Positions 1-54,544 of a DNA stretch of 64,000 bases are shown here, one piece after another. How positions within the stretch are numbered: the first letter of the stretch is position 1; every line of letters begins with the position of its first letter. Made by a program: the position numbers and the translations under genes. Under the pieces are notes generated by a model that was not told the DNA's origin, ran no database searches, and worked only from the letters and a program-made list of their open reading frames with translations. This stretch comes from Bos javanicus (taxonomy: Eukaryota > Chordata > Mammalia > Artiodactyla > Bovidae), in the NCBI RefSeq assembly GCF_032452875.1, contig NC_083882.1:56807614-56871613 (forward strand), given 5' to 3'.

Positions 1-480
1 ACCTTAGTTGGAAAAGTGATGTCTTTGCTTTTTAACACACTGTCTAGGTTTGTCATAGCTTTCTTGCCAAGAAACAGTTGTCTTCTAATTTCATAGCTGC
101 AGTCACCATCTGCAGTGATTTTAGAGCCCAAGAAGAGGAAATCTGTCACTGTCTCCCCCTTTTCCCCGTCTACTTGCCATGAAGTAATCGGACCGGATGC
201 CATGCAATTAGTTTTTTTAACACTGAGTTTTAAGCCAACTTTTTTAACTCTCTTCCTTCACCCTCATCAAGAGGCTCTTTAGTTCCTCTTCACTTTCTGC
301 CATTAGAATGGTATCATCCACATATCTGAAGTTGTTGATATTTCTCCTGGCAATCTTGATTCCAGCTTGTAACTCATCTAGCTTTGCATTTTGCATGATG
401 TACTCTGTGTATAAATAAACAGGGTGACAATAAACAGCTTTGCCATACTCCTTTCTCAATCCTGAACCAGTCAGTTATCC
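1..480 (-). mobile_element. BovB (RTE) LINE fragment, RT core to near the 3' part
   Basis: Read on the minus strand, 459-244 encodes reverse-transcriptase sequence including the catalytic-loop motif YVDD followed by TILMAESEEELKSLL, typical of BovB ORF2. Below 240 the downstream RT region continues (FLGSKITADGDCS) with frame breaks. It runs off the left edge. It lies in a MYO7A intron and is inferred to be the same old element as 1132-3350, split by a younger copy. Confidence 0.85.
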
Positions 481-483
481 TAT

Positions 484-1131
484 CAGATCAGATCAGTCGC
501 TCAGTCGTGTCCGACTCTTTGCGACCCCATGAATTGCAGCACGCCAGGCCTCTCTGTCCATCACCAACTCCCGGAGTTCACTGAGACTCATGTCCATTGA
601 GTCAGTGATGCCATCCAGCCATCTCATCCTCTGTCGTCTTCTCCTTCTGCCCCCAATCCCTCCCAGCATCAGAGTCTTTTCCAATGAGTCAACTCTTCGC
701 ATGAGGTGGCCAAAGTAGTGGAGTTTCAGCTTCAGCATCATTCCTTCCAAAGAAATCCCAGGGCTGATCTCCTTCAGAATGGACTGGTTGGATCTCCTTG
801 CAGTCCAAGGGACTCTCAAGAGTCTTCTCCAACACCACAGTTCAAAAGCATCAATTCTTTGGCACTCAGCCTTCTTCACAGTCCAACTCTCACATCCATA
901 CATGACCACAGGAAAAACCATAGCCTTGACTAGACGAACCTTTGTTGGCAAAGTAATGTCTCTGCTTTTGAATATGCTATCTAGGTTGGTCATAACTTTC
1001 CTTCCAAGGAGTAAGCGTCTTTTAATTTCATGGCTGCAGTCACCATCTGCAGTGATTTTCGAGCCCAGAAAAATAAAGTCTGACACTGTTTCCACTGTTT
1101 CCCCATCTATTTCCCATGAAGTGGTGGGATG
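484..1131 (-). mobile_element. 5'-truncated BovB LINE, 3' end
   Basis: The minus-strand frame starts at TSWEIDGETVETVSD and runs uninterrupted through the post-RT region (YGCESWTVKKAE, LRVPWTARRSNQSI, FGHLMRR) to the family's usual C-terminus KSRTRLSD and stop near 493. The tail at 481-500 shows GATCA-like short repeats, as at BovB 3' ends. It is less decayed than its flanks, so probably younger. The RT catalytic loop is absent here because the copy starts after it. Confidence 0.85.
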
Positions 1132-3350
1132 CAGGGTTCTAACTCTTGCTTCTTGACCTGTATACAGGTTTTTCAGGAGACAGGTAAGACGGTCTGGTAT
1201 TCCCATCTCTTCAAGAGTTTTCCACAGTTTGTTAGGATCCACACAGTCAGCGGCTTTAGTGTAGTCAATGATCTGGAATTCCCTTGCTTTCTCTATGATC
1301 CAGCAAATGTTGGCAATTGGATCTCTGGTTCCCCTGCCTTTTCTAAATCCAGCTTGACCATCTGGACATTCTCAGTTCATGTAATGCTGAAGCCTAGCTT
1401 GGAGGATTTTGAACATAACTTTACCAGCGTGGGAGATGAGTGAAATTGTCTGGTGGTTTGAACATTATTTGGTACTGCCCTTCTTGGGAATTGGGATGAG
1501 GATTGACCTTTTCTAGTCCTGTGGCCACTGCTGAGTTTTCCAAATTTGCTGGCATATTGAGTGCAGCAATTTTAACAGCATCATCTTTTAGGATTTTAAA
1601 TAGCTCTGCTGGAATCCATCACTTCCACTAGCTTTATTGGCAGCAGTGCTTCCTAAGGCCCACTTGACTTCACGTTCCAGAATATCTGGCTCTGAGTGAG
1701 AGACAATGCCATCGTGGTTATCTGGGTCATTAAGATCTTTTCTGTACAGTTCTTCTGTGTATTCTTTCCACCTCTTCTTGATCTCTTCTGTCTCTATTGG
1801 GTCTCTATCTTTGTCCTTTATTGTGCCAATCTTGGATGAAATTTTCCTTTGATATTTCCAATGTTCTTGGAGATATCTTTAGTCTTACCCTTTCTGTTGT
1901 TGTCTCTGTTTCTTTGCATTGTTCATTGCAGAAGGCCTTCTTGTCTCGCCTTGCTGGTCTCTGGAGCTCTGCATTCAGTTGGGTGAACCTTTCCCTTTCT
2001 CCCTTGCTTTTTGTTTCTCTTCTTTCCTCAGCTATTTGTAAGCCTCCTTAGACAACCACTTTGCCTTCTTGCATTTCTTTTTCTTTGGAATGATTTTGTT
2101 TATTGCCTCCTGTACAGTATTACAGACCTCTGTCCATAGTTCTTTAAGCACTGTATTTACTAGATCTAATCCCTTGAATCTATTCATCACCTCCACTGTA
2201 TATTCACAGAGGATTTGATTTGTCATACCTGACTGGCCTAGTGGTATTCCCCACTTTCTTTAGTTTAAGAAAGAAAGTTAAGGTCCTCATTTTGCTATGA
2301 GGAGCTGATGATCTGAGCCACAGTCAGCTCCAGGTATTGTTTTGCTGACTGTATAGAGTTTCTCCATCTTCAGCTACAAAGAATATAATCAGTCTGATTT
2401 CGGCATTGATATTTGGTGATATCCATGTGTAAAGTCGTCTCCTGTATTGTTGAAAAAGGGTGTTTGCTATGACTAATGCATTCTCCTGGAAGAATTCTGT
2501 TAGCCTTTGCCCTGCTTCATTTTGTACTCCAAGGCCAAACTTGCCTGTTATCACAGTATCTCTTGACTTCTACTTTTGCATTCCAATCACCTATCATGAA
2601 TAGGACATCATTTCTTGGTGTTAGTTCTAGGAGATCTTCTAGATCTTCATAGAACTGATCAACTTCAGCTTCTTTGGCATTGGTGTTTGGAGTATAGACT
2701 TAGATTACTGTGATGGCAAATGGTTTGCCTTGGAAACAAACTGAGATAATTCTGTCATTTTTAAGGTTGCACCCAAGGACTGCGTTTTGGACTCTTGTTA
2801 ATTATGAAAGCTACTCCATTTCTTCTATGGGATTCTTGCCCACAGTATAGATACAATGGTCATCTGAATTAAATTCGTCCATCCCCATCCATTTGAGCTC
2901 AATGATTCCTAAGATGTCAGTGTTTACTCTTGCCATCTCTTGCTTGACCATGTCCAGTTTACGCATTTATGGACGTGACATTCCAGGTTCCTGTGCAGTA
3001 TTGCTCTTTACCGCATTGGCCTTTACTTTCGTCACCAGACACACCCAGGGCTGAGCATCATCTCTGCGATGGCCCAGCTGCTTCACTCTTTCTGGAGCTT
3101 TTAGTAGATGTCCTCTGTTCTTCCCCGGGAGCATATTGGACCTTCTGACCTGGGAGGCTTATTGTTCGGTGTCATATCTTTTTGCTTTTTCATACGGTTC
3201 ATGAGGTTCTCATGGCTAGTATACTGGAGTGGTTTGCCATTCCGTCCTCCATCATGTTTTGTCAGAACTCTCTGCTTTGACCTGTCTGTCTGGGGTGGCT
3301 CATGGCTTCATTGAGTTACACAAGCCCCTTTGCCACGACAAGGCTATGAT
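1132..3350 (-). mobile_element. BovB LINE 5' part (endonuclease and N-terminal RT)
   Basis: On the minus strand this covers the 5' region, the APE-type endonuclease (2554-2324 encodes a FGLGVQNEAGQRLTEF-like stretch), the linker (2226-2032, IIPKKKKCKKAKWLS) and the start of the RT (1242-1135, KLWKTLEEMGIPDRLTCLLK). It carries many frameshifts and stops, so it is dead. The upper boundary near 3350 is approximate. Confidence 0.8.
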
Positions 3351-3527
3351 CTATGAAGTGCCTGTTCTGTGCTGGGTCTGAAGGCTGTGGGTCCAGGCCC
3401 TCAGCTGGGAGATAACTCTGGATAAAAAGTTGCAGAGTCATAGTTCCCTGACCAGGGATTGAACTTAGACCCTCAACAGTGAGAACAATGAGTCCTAACC
3501 ATTGCACTGCCAGGGAATTCCCAAATA
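3350..3527 (-). mobile_element. tRNA-Glu-type SINE (CHR-like), antisense
   Basis: The right end reads GCACTGCCAGGGAATTCCC; its reverse complement is the standard start of cetartiodactyl tRNA-derived SINEs (GGGAATTCCCTGGCAGTGC). The A- and B-box area is recognisable but diverged. The inner boundary with the BovB is uncertain. Confidence 0.7.
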
Positions 3528-3637
3528 CAAGCTTGATTTTGAAGACTTAGTTAAAAAAAAAAAAAAGGACTATAAAATAGCTGAGATATTTTAAATATTA
3601 ATTACATGCAGAGATAATACTGTTACCGAAAGGTATG

Positions 3638-4234
3638 TGTCGGGGGGTCTGGCTGCTCACCGCTCAAAAGCCAATAAGCAGGCCAGATTAGTGGAAAGGA
3701 AGGTTTGCTTTATTTCAGATGCTGGCAGCTGCAGGGGAGGGTGGCAGACATCTGTCCAAAGGCCGGCTCCCACCCCACCTTCCCCGAACAAGCAGGGGGT
3801 GAGAGCTTTTATAGACAGAGTTGAGGGGAGGTTACATGCAGAAACAGCACAGTCATCTCTAACAGTCATCTTCAACTGGTCATCAGTGGTCTGACTAGCA
3901 TCATCTGGGTTGTTTTAGGTACAGTTAATCTTCAGTTCTGGGGTGCACTTGCTCCCATTTCTTTGCGGCCAGTTCTCAGAATTGTGGCAGTGCACGTCCA
4001 GGGTACAGTCTGGTTATCATGTAGTTAACTTCTCCACCTGGTGTTCTGGTATCTATAAGACAGCTCACAGGATATGGCTCAGAATATTATCTATAGCCCT
4101 TGAGAAAGAGATAAAGTTCCTTGACTGTGCTTAATGATGACACTGTTGTTACTAATCTCCTTAGACTGTTTTCCTTTGTTTCAGCATTTCTCACTTCTCT
4201 GATTAAACTTATTCTTTGACTAAAGTTTTCCACA
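3638..4234 (-). mobile_element. Solo LTR of an endogenous retrovirus, antisense
   Basis: On the minus strand the element starts TGTGGAAAACTTTAGTC at 4234 and ends CCCCCCGACA at 3638, giving the TG...CA ends of an LTR, and it has an AATAAA poly(A) signal near 3715. Length is about 597 bp. No internal retroviral sequence is attached, so it looks like a solo LTR. It is flanked by an unusually long 11-bp direct repeat CGAAAGGTATG (3627-3637 and 4237-4247). Confidence 0.65.
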
Positions 4235-4787
4235 GGCGAAAGGTATGGTAGAAGCGGGGCAGGGATCAGAGAGTTCTGCTCTGTTTCAATACTTTGGAAA
4301 TATTGGGTTAAATGAAGTACATTATTAAAATTGATCTATTTTTTAAAAGAACTATTTTAAATGTAGCCACTGTATATGTTGTCATTTAGTCTAAGTTGTG
4401 TCTGACTCTTTGTGACCCAGGGTGGATTGCATTATATTTCTATTGTACACCACTGGTCTGCAGCCTCTGCCCAGTGGCTCTGGGATTTCTGGGTTGGTGT
4501 GGTCCCTTTTGGCTGGGGAAGCCTGAGTAGGCTTCCTGGAAGAGGTGGTCCCAGCTGAGCCCTGAGGGCAGGTGGCATTTCTGTCTGGACTTGGTGTGGC
4601 ATCTGTCTTCACCGGGCTGTGAGAACTTAGTGTGTGTGGCCCCGGGTGGCGAGGCCGGAGGCTCAGTCCTTCACAGCCGTCAGGAGGGCCTCTTGGGTTT
4701 GGGACTCAGGCCTGGTTGCTGCAGGGACTCCCGTGGGCTCTCCACAGGGGGCTTGCTCTCTGACGCTGCATCACCCCTGCCTCACAG
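4235..4787. other. MYO7A intron remainder before the first exon in the window
   Basis: Mostly unique sequence. 4378-4424 is a short antisense BOV-A/BovB-type scrap (GTGTCTGACTCTTTGTGACC). The 3' end has an ordinary acceptor TGCCTCACAG at 4778-4787. Nothing else is recognised. Confidence 0.6.
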
Positions 4788-46761
<41,974 letters not shown>

Positions 46762-47305
46762 ACAGTGGCCCTGTTGCTCTGGCCCTGTGCCTACTCTCAA
46801 GGAAGCAGTTGGCTCAGGACCATCAGCTACCTCTGCATCCAGGGGAAGACCTTGGCTATCCAGGCAGGGAGGCTGAACCAGCTGGCCACCACTGACTGCA
46901 CCAATGTGGGCTCTGATCCTTCTTCCAGTGAGGTGACCTTGCTGGGATGTAGAACTCCCTCCATCCAGCCTGAAGCACCTGGTTGGTTCTAGTCCTGGCT
47001 TGCTGTGACAATCCCAGTTGTAAAAGCCTGTGCTCCTCAGATGTCATTCTTAACTCATACTAGCCCTACCATGTGACCTCTTTTGAGGTCATGGCCCGGA
47101 AATGTAACCAACAGGACGATCTAGTTCTCTATGCTGGGAACAACCAGATTATCCTGAAACCTAAGGAACTGGCTTAATACCCCTAAGTCCGGGAGCCTCA
47201 GCTGGGATGAGGGAGACAGACTGCTTCTAAATATTACAGTGTGAGTGCTGAGCTGCTGTAAATCTCCCTTGATGATCTCAGGCATAAAGCCTGTGTTTTA
47301 TCTTC
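46762..47305 (+). other. MYO7A: MYO7A 3' UTR and poly(A) region
   Basis: About 540 bp of unrepeated sequence after the stop. CATAAA at 47283-47288 is a weak hexamer, followed by GCCTGTGTTTTATCTTCTGG with a GT/T-rich downstream element (TGGTCTGGTAGTGTCTTTG). I infer cleavage near 47300. No AATAAA lies in the preceding 500 bp on this strand. Confidence 0.65.
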
Positions 47306-49989
47306 TGGTCTGGTAGTGTCTTTGCTGGGGGAAGTGGGAGGGGGCAGTGTGTGGGGCCAGGAACAGGGATCTGTGGGGTAGTGGCCTATATAACTCTCTC
47401 TGTGGTCTGTGTGTGCAGGATAAAGCTGTCTGGGTTTGGGGGTTGGGGTGCCTGAGCCCATAGTGTGCTAAAAGGGGCTTCAAGGGACAGGCTGGGCCTG
47501 GGGTAGGTTGAGGGGAAATGACGGATGTCAGCCTGGGAGGTGAAGACCTAATTATGGTTGGCTGGAGATCCAGAGCGGGGACCAGCTTCTGGGCCAGTGG
47601 ATCCAGAGTGGCCCTTGTATCCTGCCAGAAATGTCTCCTTGGTCCATTAAGAAACCTCCAAGAACCCCAGAAACCATGCTGCCTTGGGTTAATCCTTACG
47701 TCCAGTGGGTTTCTGTAAAATATTACTTTGTGACTAGGATGGAACAATCAAGTTTGGACATGACCTGGGCAGGTCTAGGGGTGAGAGCTTCAGACAGGGA
47801 AGGTGTGATGTAGGGGTGGGGCATCCCTCTGGGCTGTGGCTGGGATGAGAGCCTGGAGAAGTGATGGGGGAGAATCCTCTTGCCACTGGCATGTTAGTGA
47901 TCTGTCCTCTAGACTCCTGATATTCAGCCTAGCCAGCCCAGCTCATTTGCCCTCAAACACTGAAGGGTCTGGGGTCACCTGCATGTAGGTGACAAACCAC
48001 TCCACAGAAAGTGCTCTTCTCTCCAGATGCCTGTGTGGGAGGTGGAGGGGCTGTTGTTGAAATGGAGGCCCCAAACCAGACAGCCCTGCTTTCTGGGATG
48101 ACAGTGCGGCTGTCCGAGGCAGCCCTCCCCCACCGATGTTTACAGGACTCCACTGTCAGCCCAGGATAAACCAGAGCCACAGGGAACGTACTGTGGTGTC
48201 TGCCCCTGCCCATCACCGTATACATGGGAACATGAGGCCTGGAGAAGGAGCATGAATAGGTGATGGTCACACGGGTGGAATGTGACTTGCTGTTTCTAAC
48301 ACTGGGATTTCAGATCTAGTTTCCCTTGATGGCCAAAGGCCACTGGGTTATGCCCATCACCCCAGTGGGGAATCAGCCAGTGACCAGCTATGAGGAAGCA
48401 CCCCAGGCACACTGTATGACAGGATATGTGTGTGGGGTGAGATCTTTGCCCCTGACTCATGCCCCACACTACTCCTCCTTCTCTGGATGGCATCATTTTG
48501 GCATTCATCCCCTAGTCTTTGTCAGTCTGAGTGGCCACAGAGGGGTGCAAAGAGTGTATCAATTACCTTCTGAGTTCCTGAGAAGTTGCCTTTATTTACA
48601 TGCTGATGTTCACCACAGCCACTCCTTTAGCGGGGAATATTATGAAGGGTCAGGATGAGACAAATCCTCTCTCACCCGGAGAGCAACCAGCTCCACCTCC
48701 AGGATCACATGGTTTTCCCTTTGCTCATCACTTGGAGATGGAAGGCGAGACCAGAAATGGTTTTCCTGAGAGCCTCCCTGGCTCTTCTGCACTTCTTTCT
48801 TGACCTCTCTCTACCATCAGTTCACCCTGGGCCCAGAGAGGAAAGAAGAAGGAGGAGGCGGCAAGTTGTGGCTAATTCTTCTTTGAAGACAGCCCAAAGG
48901 AGAAGAGCATTCTGGATGTGGTAGAAACCATCGTAAAAGAGGATTATTGGGAGGAGTCAATGGGGTGGTGGTGTTCAGGTTATGTTTCAGGAGGAGGGTC
49001 TTCCATGGAGGGAATTGTTGGTTCATTTGCCTTCATGGTAGGCAATGCAGTTTGCAGTTTGGAGGGTGGCCTCTCTGTTGGCCCCTGAAATGGGTGCTTG
49101 GATGGGTTCAGAGACCAGCTATGTGGCCACAGGTTGTCTAACGTCATCCTTGGGATGCATGGTTGGTTTAGTGGTTTCCTTGAGAGCCTCTGGTATAATG
49201 GATTTAGAGCCTGGATGTTCCCTTTTGCTTTTGGTTAAATCTAGAGAGTTTCTTCAACTCTCAAAACTTCTTTGTGGAGACTTCTTACACTTGGAGTTTC
49301 TGTGGGATAGAAAACAACATAGTTTCCTCCAAAGTCACTTCTCCAACCTTTGCTGGTCACATGGCAAAATCCTAGTCATCTTTAAAACGTCAGCCCCTCT
49401 CTTACCATTTCAGATTCTTTCCCCCTATTTCTCTCCCTACCCAGGCTTTGGGAAGACTTTGCTATGGTCCTCTATTCATCAAGGTGCTGGAGTTTAAGTC
49501 TATTGTCTGAGGTTCTAACTCCATGGGAGCTGTCAGAAGGCAGAGATCAATATGTGCTTAAAGTTTGTGCATTTTATAACCACTCCTTCCAAAGCAGTTT
49601 GAACAGAAAAACGAAGACATTCTCCATTAAAATGGGAGCTTTTTAAGGACAGAGACTCTGTCTTGCTTGTCACCCCATATACAGTGCTCAGGAGTGTCTG
49701 TTATACAGTAATTGCTCAAAATACAGCTTTTTTTCTAACAATGATAGAAAAAAATAGACAATGGAGACTTTTTATAGTAATGCAGCTAGGAAACAGACTC
49801 TTATGAAAGACAAATTAAAAACTGGATAATGTACAAAACCAAGGACACATCTTAAATTTATTTAAGGATTTACTATATAATGAGGAACAGTGGAACTGAA
49901 ATCTAGGAGAGAGTGAAAATCCTAAAAAGCAAGCCCAGAATTCAGTTACTTTTGCCCTGAGTGTAATTTCAGTCTTGAGAAACAGGTGC
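47306..49989. other. Intergenic or GDPD4 3' region, mostly unique
   Basis: GC-moderate unique sequence without strong repeats. A minus-strand acceptor-like site (pyrimidine tract ending GGGCCCAG at 48827) with AATAAA on that strand near 48590-48600 might be a terminal GDPD4 exon and 3' UTR; this is not proven. Nothing else recognised. Confidence 0.5.
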
Positions 49990-51339
49990 ATGCATGAGTT
50001 TCATTTTTTTGTCAACCTCACAGGCAAAGAGGACTTTTATTGCACTTGAATTTATAATTCAATTCCATGACATCCAGTATCTATGATATTAGGTTTTCAA
50101 ATGCATGAATGTGTTATGTTTCTCCATTTATCTGGGTCTTCTTTTTCTCACTAAACTTTTGTAGTTTTCAGTGACCAATCATTTATCTTCTTTGCGAGAG
50201 CTTACAGTATCTTCCTAAAATTCCTATTTATGTTTTTATGCTGTTTTAAATGATGCTATTTCAATTTTTAAAGTTTACAACTTTTAACTGATAATGTATC
50301 AACATACAGTTATTTTTTTGTATACTGATCTTGTGTCCTGAGGTATTGCCTAAGTTTCTGGTTCTAGTAGGTTTAGAGGAATATAGAATTTTTTAATGTA
50401 AATAATCATATCAGGAGTTTTACTTCTTCCTTTATGCCTATTGTTTATCTTACTAAACTGGCTAGGATCTCTAGAACAATGCCAAACAGAAATGGCAGAT
50501 ATCCTTGCCTTATTTCTGATCTTAGAGGGAAAATACTGTTTCACTGTTAAAAATGATATTGGCTGGAGGTTTTTGAATAAATATCTCTCATTAGATTGAG
50601 GAAGTTTCATCTAGTCCTAGCTTACTCAGAGCTTTGATCATAAACAGTTGTTAAATTTTGTCAGTTATGTTTTTGTTAATATAGTAGATTAATTTGATTA
50701 ATTTTCAAATGACATATTCATCTTGTACTGCTGGTATAATTCTCACTTGCTCCAGATGTTTTACCCTCTTTTAAATTGATGGATTCAATCTTTTAATGTT
50801 TTGTCCAGGATTTTTATGTCTAAGTTCATGAAAGACACTGATCTATAAATTTAGTTCTTATACTATCTTTGTTAGATATCCTTTATGTAAGATTGCTGGC
50901 CTCAAAGAATCAGCTAGGAAATGTTCCTTTGCCTTCTTTTTCTGAGTTAGTATAAAATTGGTATTATTTTTAAATATTTGATTGGCCAGTGAAACTTGTT
51001 GGGTCTGGACTTTTCTTTGTGCTATGTTTTTCATACACAGATTTGATTCTGATAGACAGTGGGTTATTACAAATTTCTATTTTTACTTCTCTCAGTTCTG
51101 GTAAGTTGTACATTTCAAGGAATTTGTTTACTTCATTTAAATTGTCAAATTTAATGGCTTAAAATGTCTATAATTTTCCTTTATATTTTTAGGATTTGGA
51201 GATAGTCCCTCTTTCATTAATCATTCACCCATACAGGCAATCAAATTTTCTCCCTCATTCATTTTACTAAGAATCAATCAATTTTATTTATCTTTCCTAA
51301 GAACTAGCTTTTCACTTTAAAAAAATTTCTCTCTTGTTT

Positions 51340-51640
51340 TGGAGACTCAGACATAGAAAGCAGACTTGTGGTTACAGTGGTGGAAGGGGGTGGTGTGACA
51401 AGTGGAGAGTAGCATGTAAACATATGTATTACCATGTATTAAACAGACACCTGGTAGGAATTTTCTGTGTGATACAGGGAGCTCAAACTGTGACAGCCTA
51501 GAGGGGTGGGATGGGGTGGGAGGGAGGTTCAAGAGGGAGAGGACATATGTATACCTACGGCTGATTCATGTTGATGTATGGCAGAAACCAACACAATATT
51601 GTAAAGCAATTATCCTCCGATTAAAAATAAATTTAAAAAA
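51340..51640 (+). mobile_element. 5'-truncated bovine L1 3' end, sense
   Basis: Ends with the ruminant L1 3' signature (GACATATGTATACCTACGGC, TGATTCATGTTGATGTATGG, TAAAGCAATTATCCTCCGAT, then AAAAATAAAT). It sits inside the older antisense L1. Confidence 0.85.
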
Positions 51641-52682
51641 TTTCTCTATTGTTTTATCTTTTCTATTTCATTGCTCCTATTTTTATTATGTCCTTCACTT
51701 GGAGAAAAATTTACTTTTTTAGATTGTTTAAATATTGATTAAGTGTCTACCTTAACAATCTACCTTCCAACATTTAAAGTTGCAAATTTCCCTCTAAGTT
51801 AGACTTTAAATTGTACCCCACAAATTTTGCTGTTGTATATGCATTATCCTTTTAAAATATTTTCCAATTTCCCTTGAGACTAACCCCTTGATTAATGAAA
51901 TATTAAGAAATACATTAATTTTCAGTATTTAGGATTATCTAGATATTTGTAATTTAATTTCTTTTGTAGTCACAGAACAGTGTGGGATTTTGATCTTTTG
52001 AAATTTACTGATGACACAGTTAACATATTTTTATTTTTGGCACCCATAACTAATTACTGTAATTTCAGTAATTTTTACTACTTTTGTTTTTTAATCTTCA
52101 TATAAGTGATCCATATATTACCTTTATTATATATGTACATTTTCCAGTGAGATTTGTACTTTTGCATGTTCTCTTTCAATTAGTGCTATTTCTTTTCAGC
52201 TTAAAGAAATCCCTTTAACATTTCTTACAGAACTGGCATAGTGGTGATGAAACTTGCCTAGCTTTTGTTTATCTGGGAAACTCTTGATCGCTCCTCTTCA
52301 ACTCTTGCTGGGTAGATAATTCTTGGTTGGATATTTTTTACTTTTCAAGACTTTGAATATATCATACCTGTCTTTCTGGCCTGTATATTTTCTGCTTAAA
52401 ATATTTGCTGATAGATTTTTGGGATTTCCCTTGTGTGTAACAAGCTGGTTTTTGCTTCCTCCTTTTAGGATTTCTCTTTATCTTTACCTTTTTTAAAAAA
52501 GACTATTTAGTAAAATCATATATACACACACATACAATACATACACATTTCTATACCCTGACCCTTAGACTCATAATGAGTATGAATGTGGAAGTTTAAT
52601 ATTTTTTAATGGATACATTGTATTTCATCAACTAAGAGTATACTCATACTGTACTATGGTTGAATGTTTGTATTATTTCCTT

Positions 52683-52815
52683 TTTTAAAAAATTTATTTT
52701 TAATTGGAGAATAACTGCTTTACAATGTTGTATTGGTTTCTACCATACAACCACACAATTATGTCTCCCCTCATAATTATGAGGAGTCATAATTATGTCT
52801 CCCCTCCCACCCCTC
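52683..52815 (-). mobile_element. L1 3' UTR fragment, antisense
   Basis: TTTTTAATTGGAGAATAACTG and TTTACAATGTTGTATTGGTT are the reverse of an artiodactyl L1 3' end. The imperfect duplicated phrase TCATAATTATG at 52770-52800 is local. Confidence 0.7.
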
Positions 52816-54544
52816 CCCTTACCATTTTAATTGTAATATGTCTTGGTGTGTGTCTTTTTGGGTTCATCTTATTTGGAACTTTCTGGGCTTCTTGGATCTG
52901 GATATCTGCTTTCTTCCCCATATTAGGAAAGTGTTCATCCACTTTTTCTTCATTTAATTTTTCTGGCTCTTTCTCTGTCTATTCTCCTTCTAGAAGCCCC
53001 ATAATGTGAATATTATTACACTTGATGCAGTCTCAAATGTCTCATCACGTTAAAATTCTTTTTTCATTTTTCTGCTCTGTTTGGGTGAGTTACATTTATT
53101 TTGTCTTCCAGCTCACAGATGCATTCTTCTACCTCATCCATTCTGCTTTTGAACCCTTCTAATGTATTTTTCAGTTCAGTTATAACTACTGTTGGTACTT
53201 TCTTATACTTTCTATCTTTCTGTTGAAGTTTGTATTGTTCTTCCATCTTTCCCCCCAAGATCAGTGATCACATTTATGACCATTAATTTTAACTCTTTAG
53301 CAGGTAGATTGCGTAACCCTATTTCATTTAGTTCCTTTTCTGAGGTTTGGTCTTGTTCTTTTGTTTGGAACGTATTTCTCTGTCCCCTCATTTTGCTTAA
53401 TTCTCTGTGTCCATGTATGAGGTAAATCAGCAATCTCTTCTAGATTTGTTTTATGGCTTGATGTGTGGTCTATTTTGGCAAATATGCCATGTACATTTGA
53501 AAATGTTGTTATTCTGCAGTTGTTGAATGTAATATTTTCTGTCAATTAGAAAACTGATAGAAAATAGAAAAATTATAATATTTTCTGTCAGGTTCTCTGA
53601 AAGTATTCATATATCCTTTCTTATTTTATTTTTTGTGCGTCGTTCTTTCAGGTGATGGGAGAAGAATCTTAAAATCTCTGAGTGTGACTTCTTTCAGTTT
53701 CTTTTTTAATGTGTTTTGAGGCTTGGCTCTTAAGTATATAATTTACAGTGTCATCCTGATATAGCAACTGTTTATCATTATGAAATCTTTATTTCTAGTA
53801 ATGCTCCATGTTTTGAAGTTTTCAGATATTATTTCTTATGCTTATTTTTACATGGCATATTATTTTCCATCCTTTTTGTTTTACTTCATTTGTGTTTTTA
53901 TATTTTAAGTATTTCGTTTCTAGACAGCATATGTTTGGGTCCTCCTTTCTTCTATCCAGTCTGACATTTGCTACTCCTGGTTTTGAGAATTTGGTTCATT
54001 TGTATTTCTGTAATTAACAAAATGGTCGAATGTATGACATGTTTCAACTTGTTTTCTATTTGTTTTGTGTATTGTTTTGTTTCCTTTGTTCTTCTCAATT
54101 CACCTGTTACAATAGATATTCTCCTGCTGGCTTTGAAGAAGTAAGATGCTATGTTGTGAGAAAGCCTTAGAACTAGGACCTGAAGGTAGTCTCTAGGCTC
54201 TTAGAGCAAAACTCTTTCAAGAATGATTAAGACAACATGGATGGCTTTATATTTGTAATTTTAAAGAACTAAATTCTGCCAATGACCAGTGAACTTGGAA
54301 GAGGACTCTGTGTCTCAGATGAGATTACAGTCCAGGCCAACATCTTGATGTTATCCTGTTGAGACTTTATGCAGAGGACCCAGCAAAACAATGCCTGGAC
54401 TCCTAGTCCACATAAACTGTAGGATGATAGATTTGTGTTGTTTTGAGCTGCTAGGTTTCTGGTAATTTTTTACACAGCAGTTAAAAGCTAACCATATAGT
54501 AATAGAATATATCCAAAAGAAGCATAAAAATTAAATAGGATAAA

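Larger units (their letters stand above)
49990..54120 (-). mobile_element. Old L1 fragments, antisense, mosaic
   Basis: On the minus strand, 53433-53212 and 53258-53064 read as L1 ORF1 coiled-coil (RGQRNTFQTKEQDQTSEKEL, ELKNTLEGFKSRMDEVEE). 50350-50610 reads as ORF2-like sequence, and 52200-52480 and 53590-54110 are further L1 pieces. Heavily decayed and not collinear throughout, so at least two old copies. Outer limits are approximate. Confidence 0.7.

Noticed and set aside
493..1242. Long minus-strand open frame, 249 codons
   Set aside because: BovB ORF2 remnant made by joining two element copies; not a host gene.
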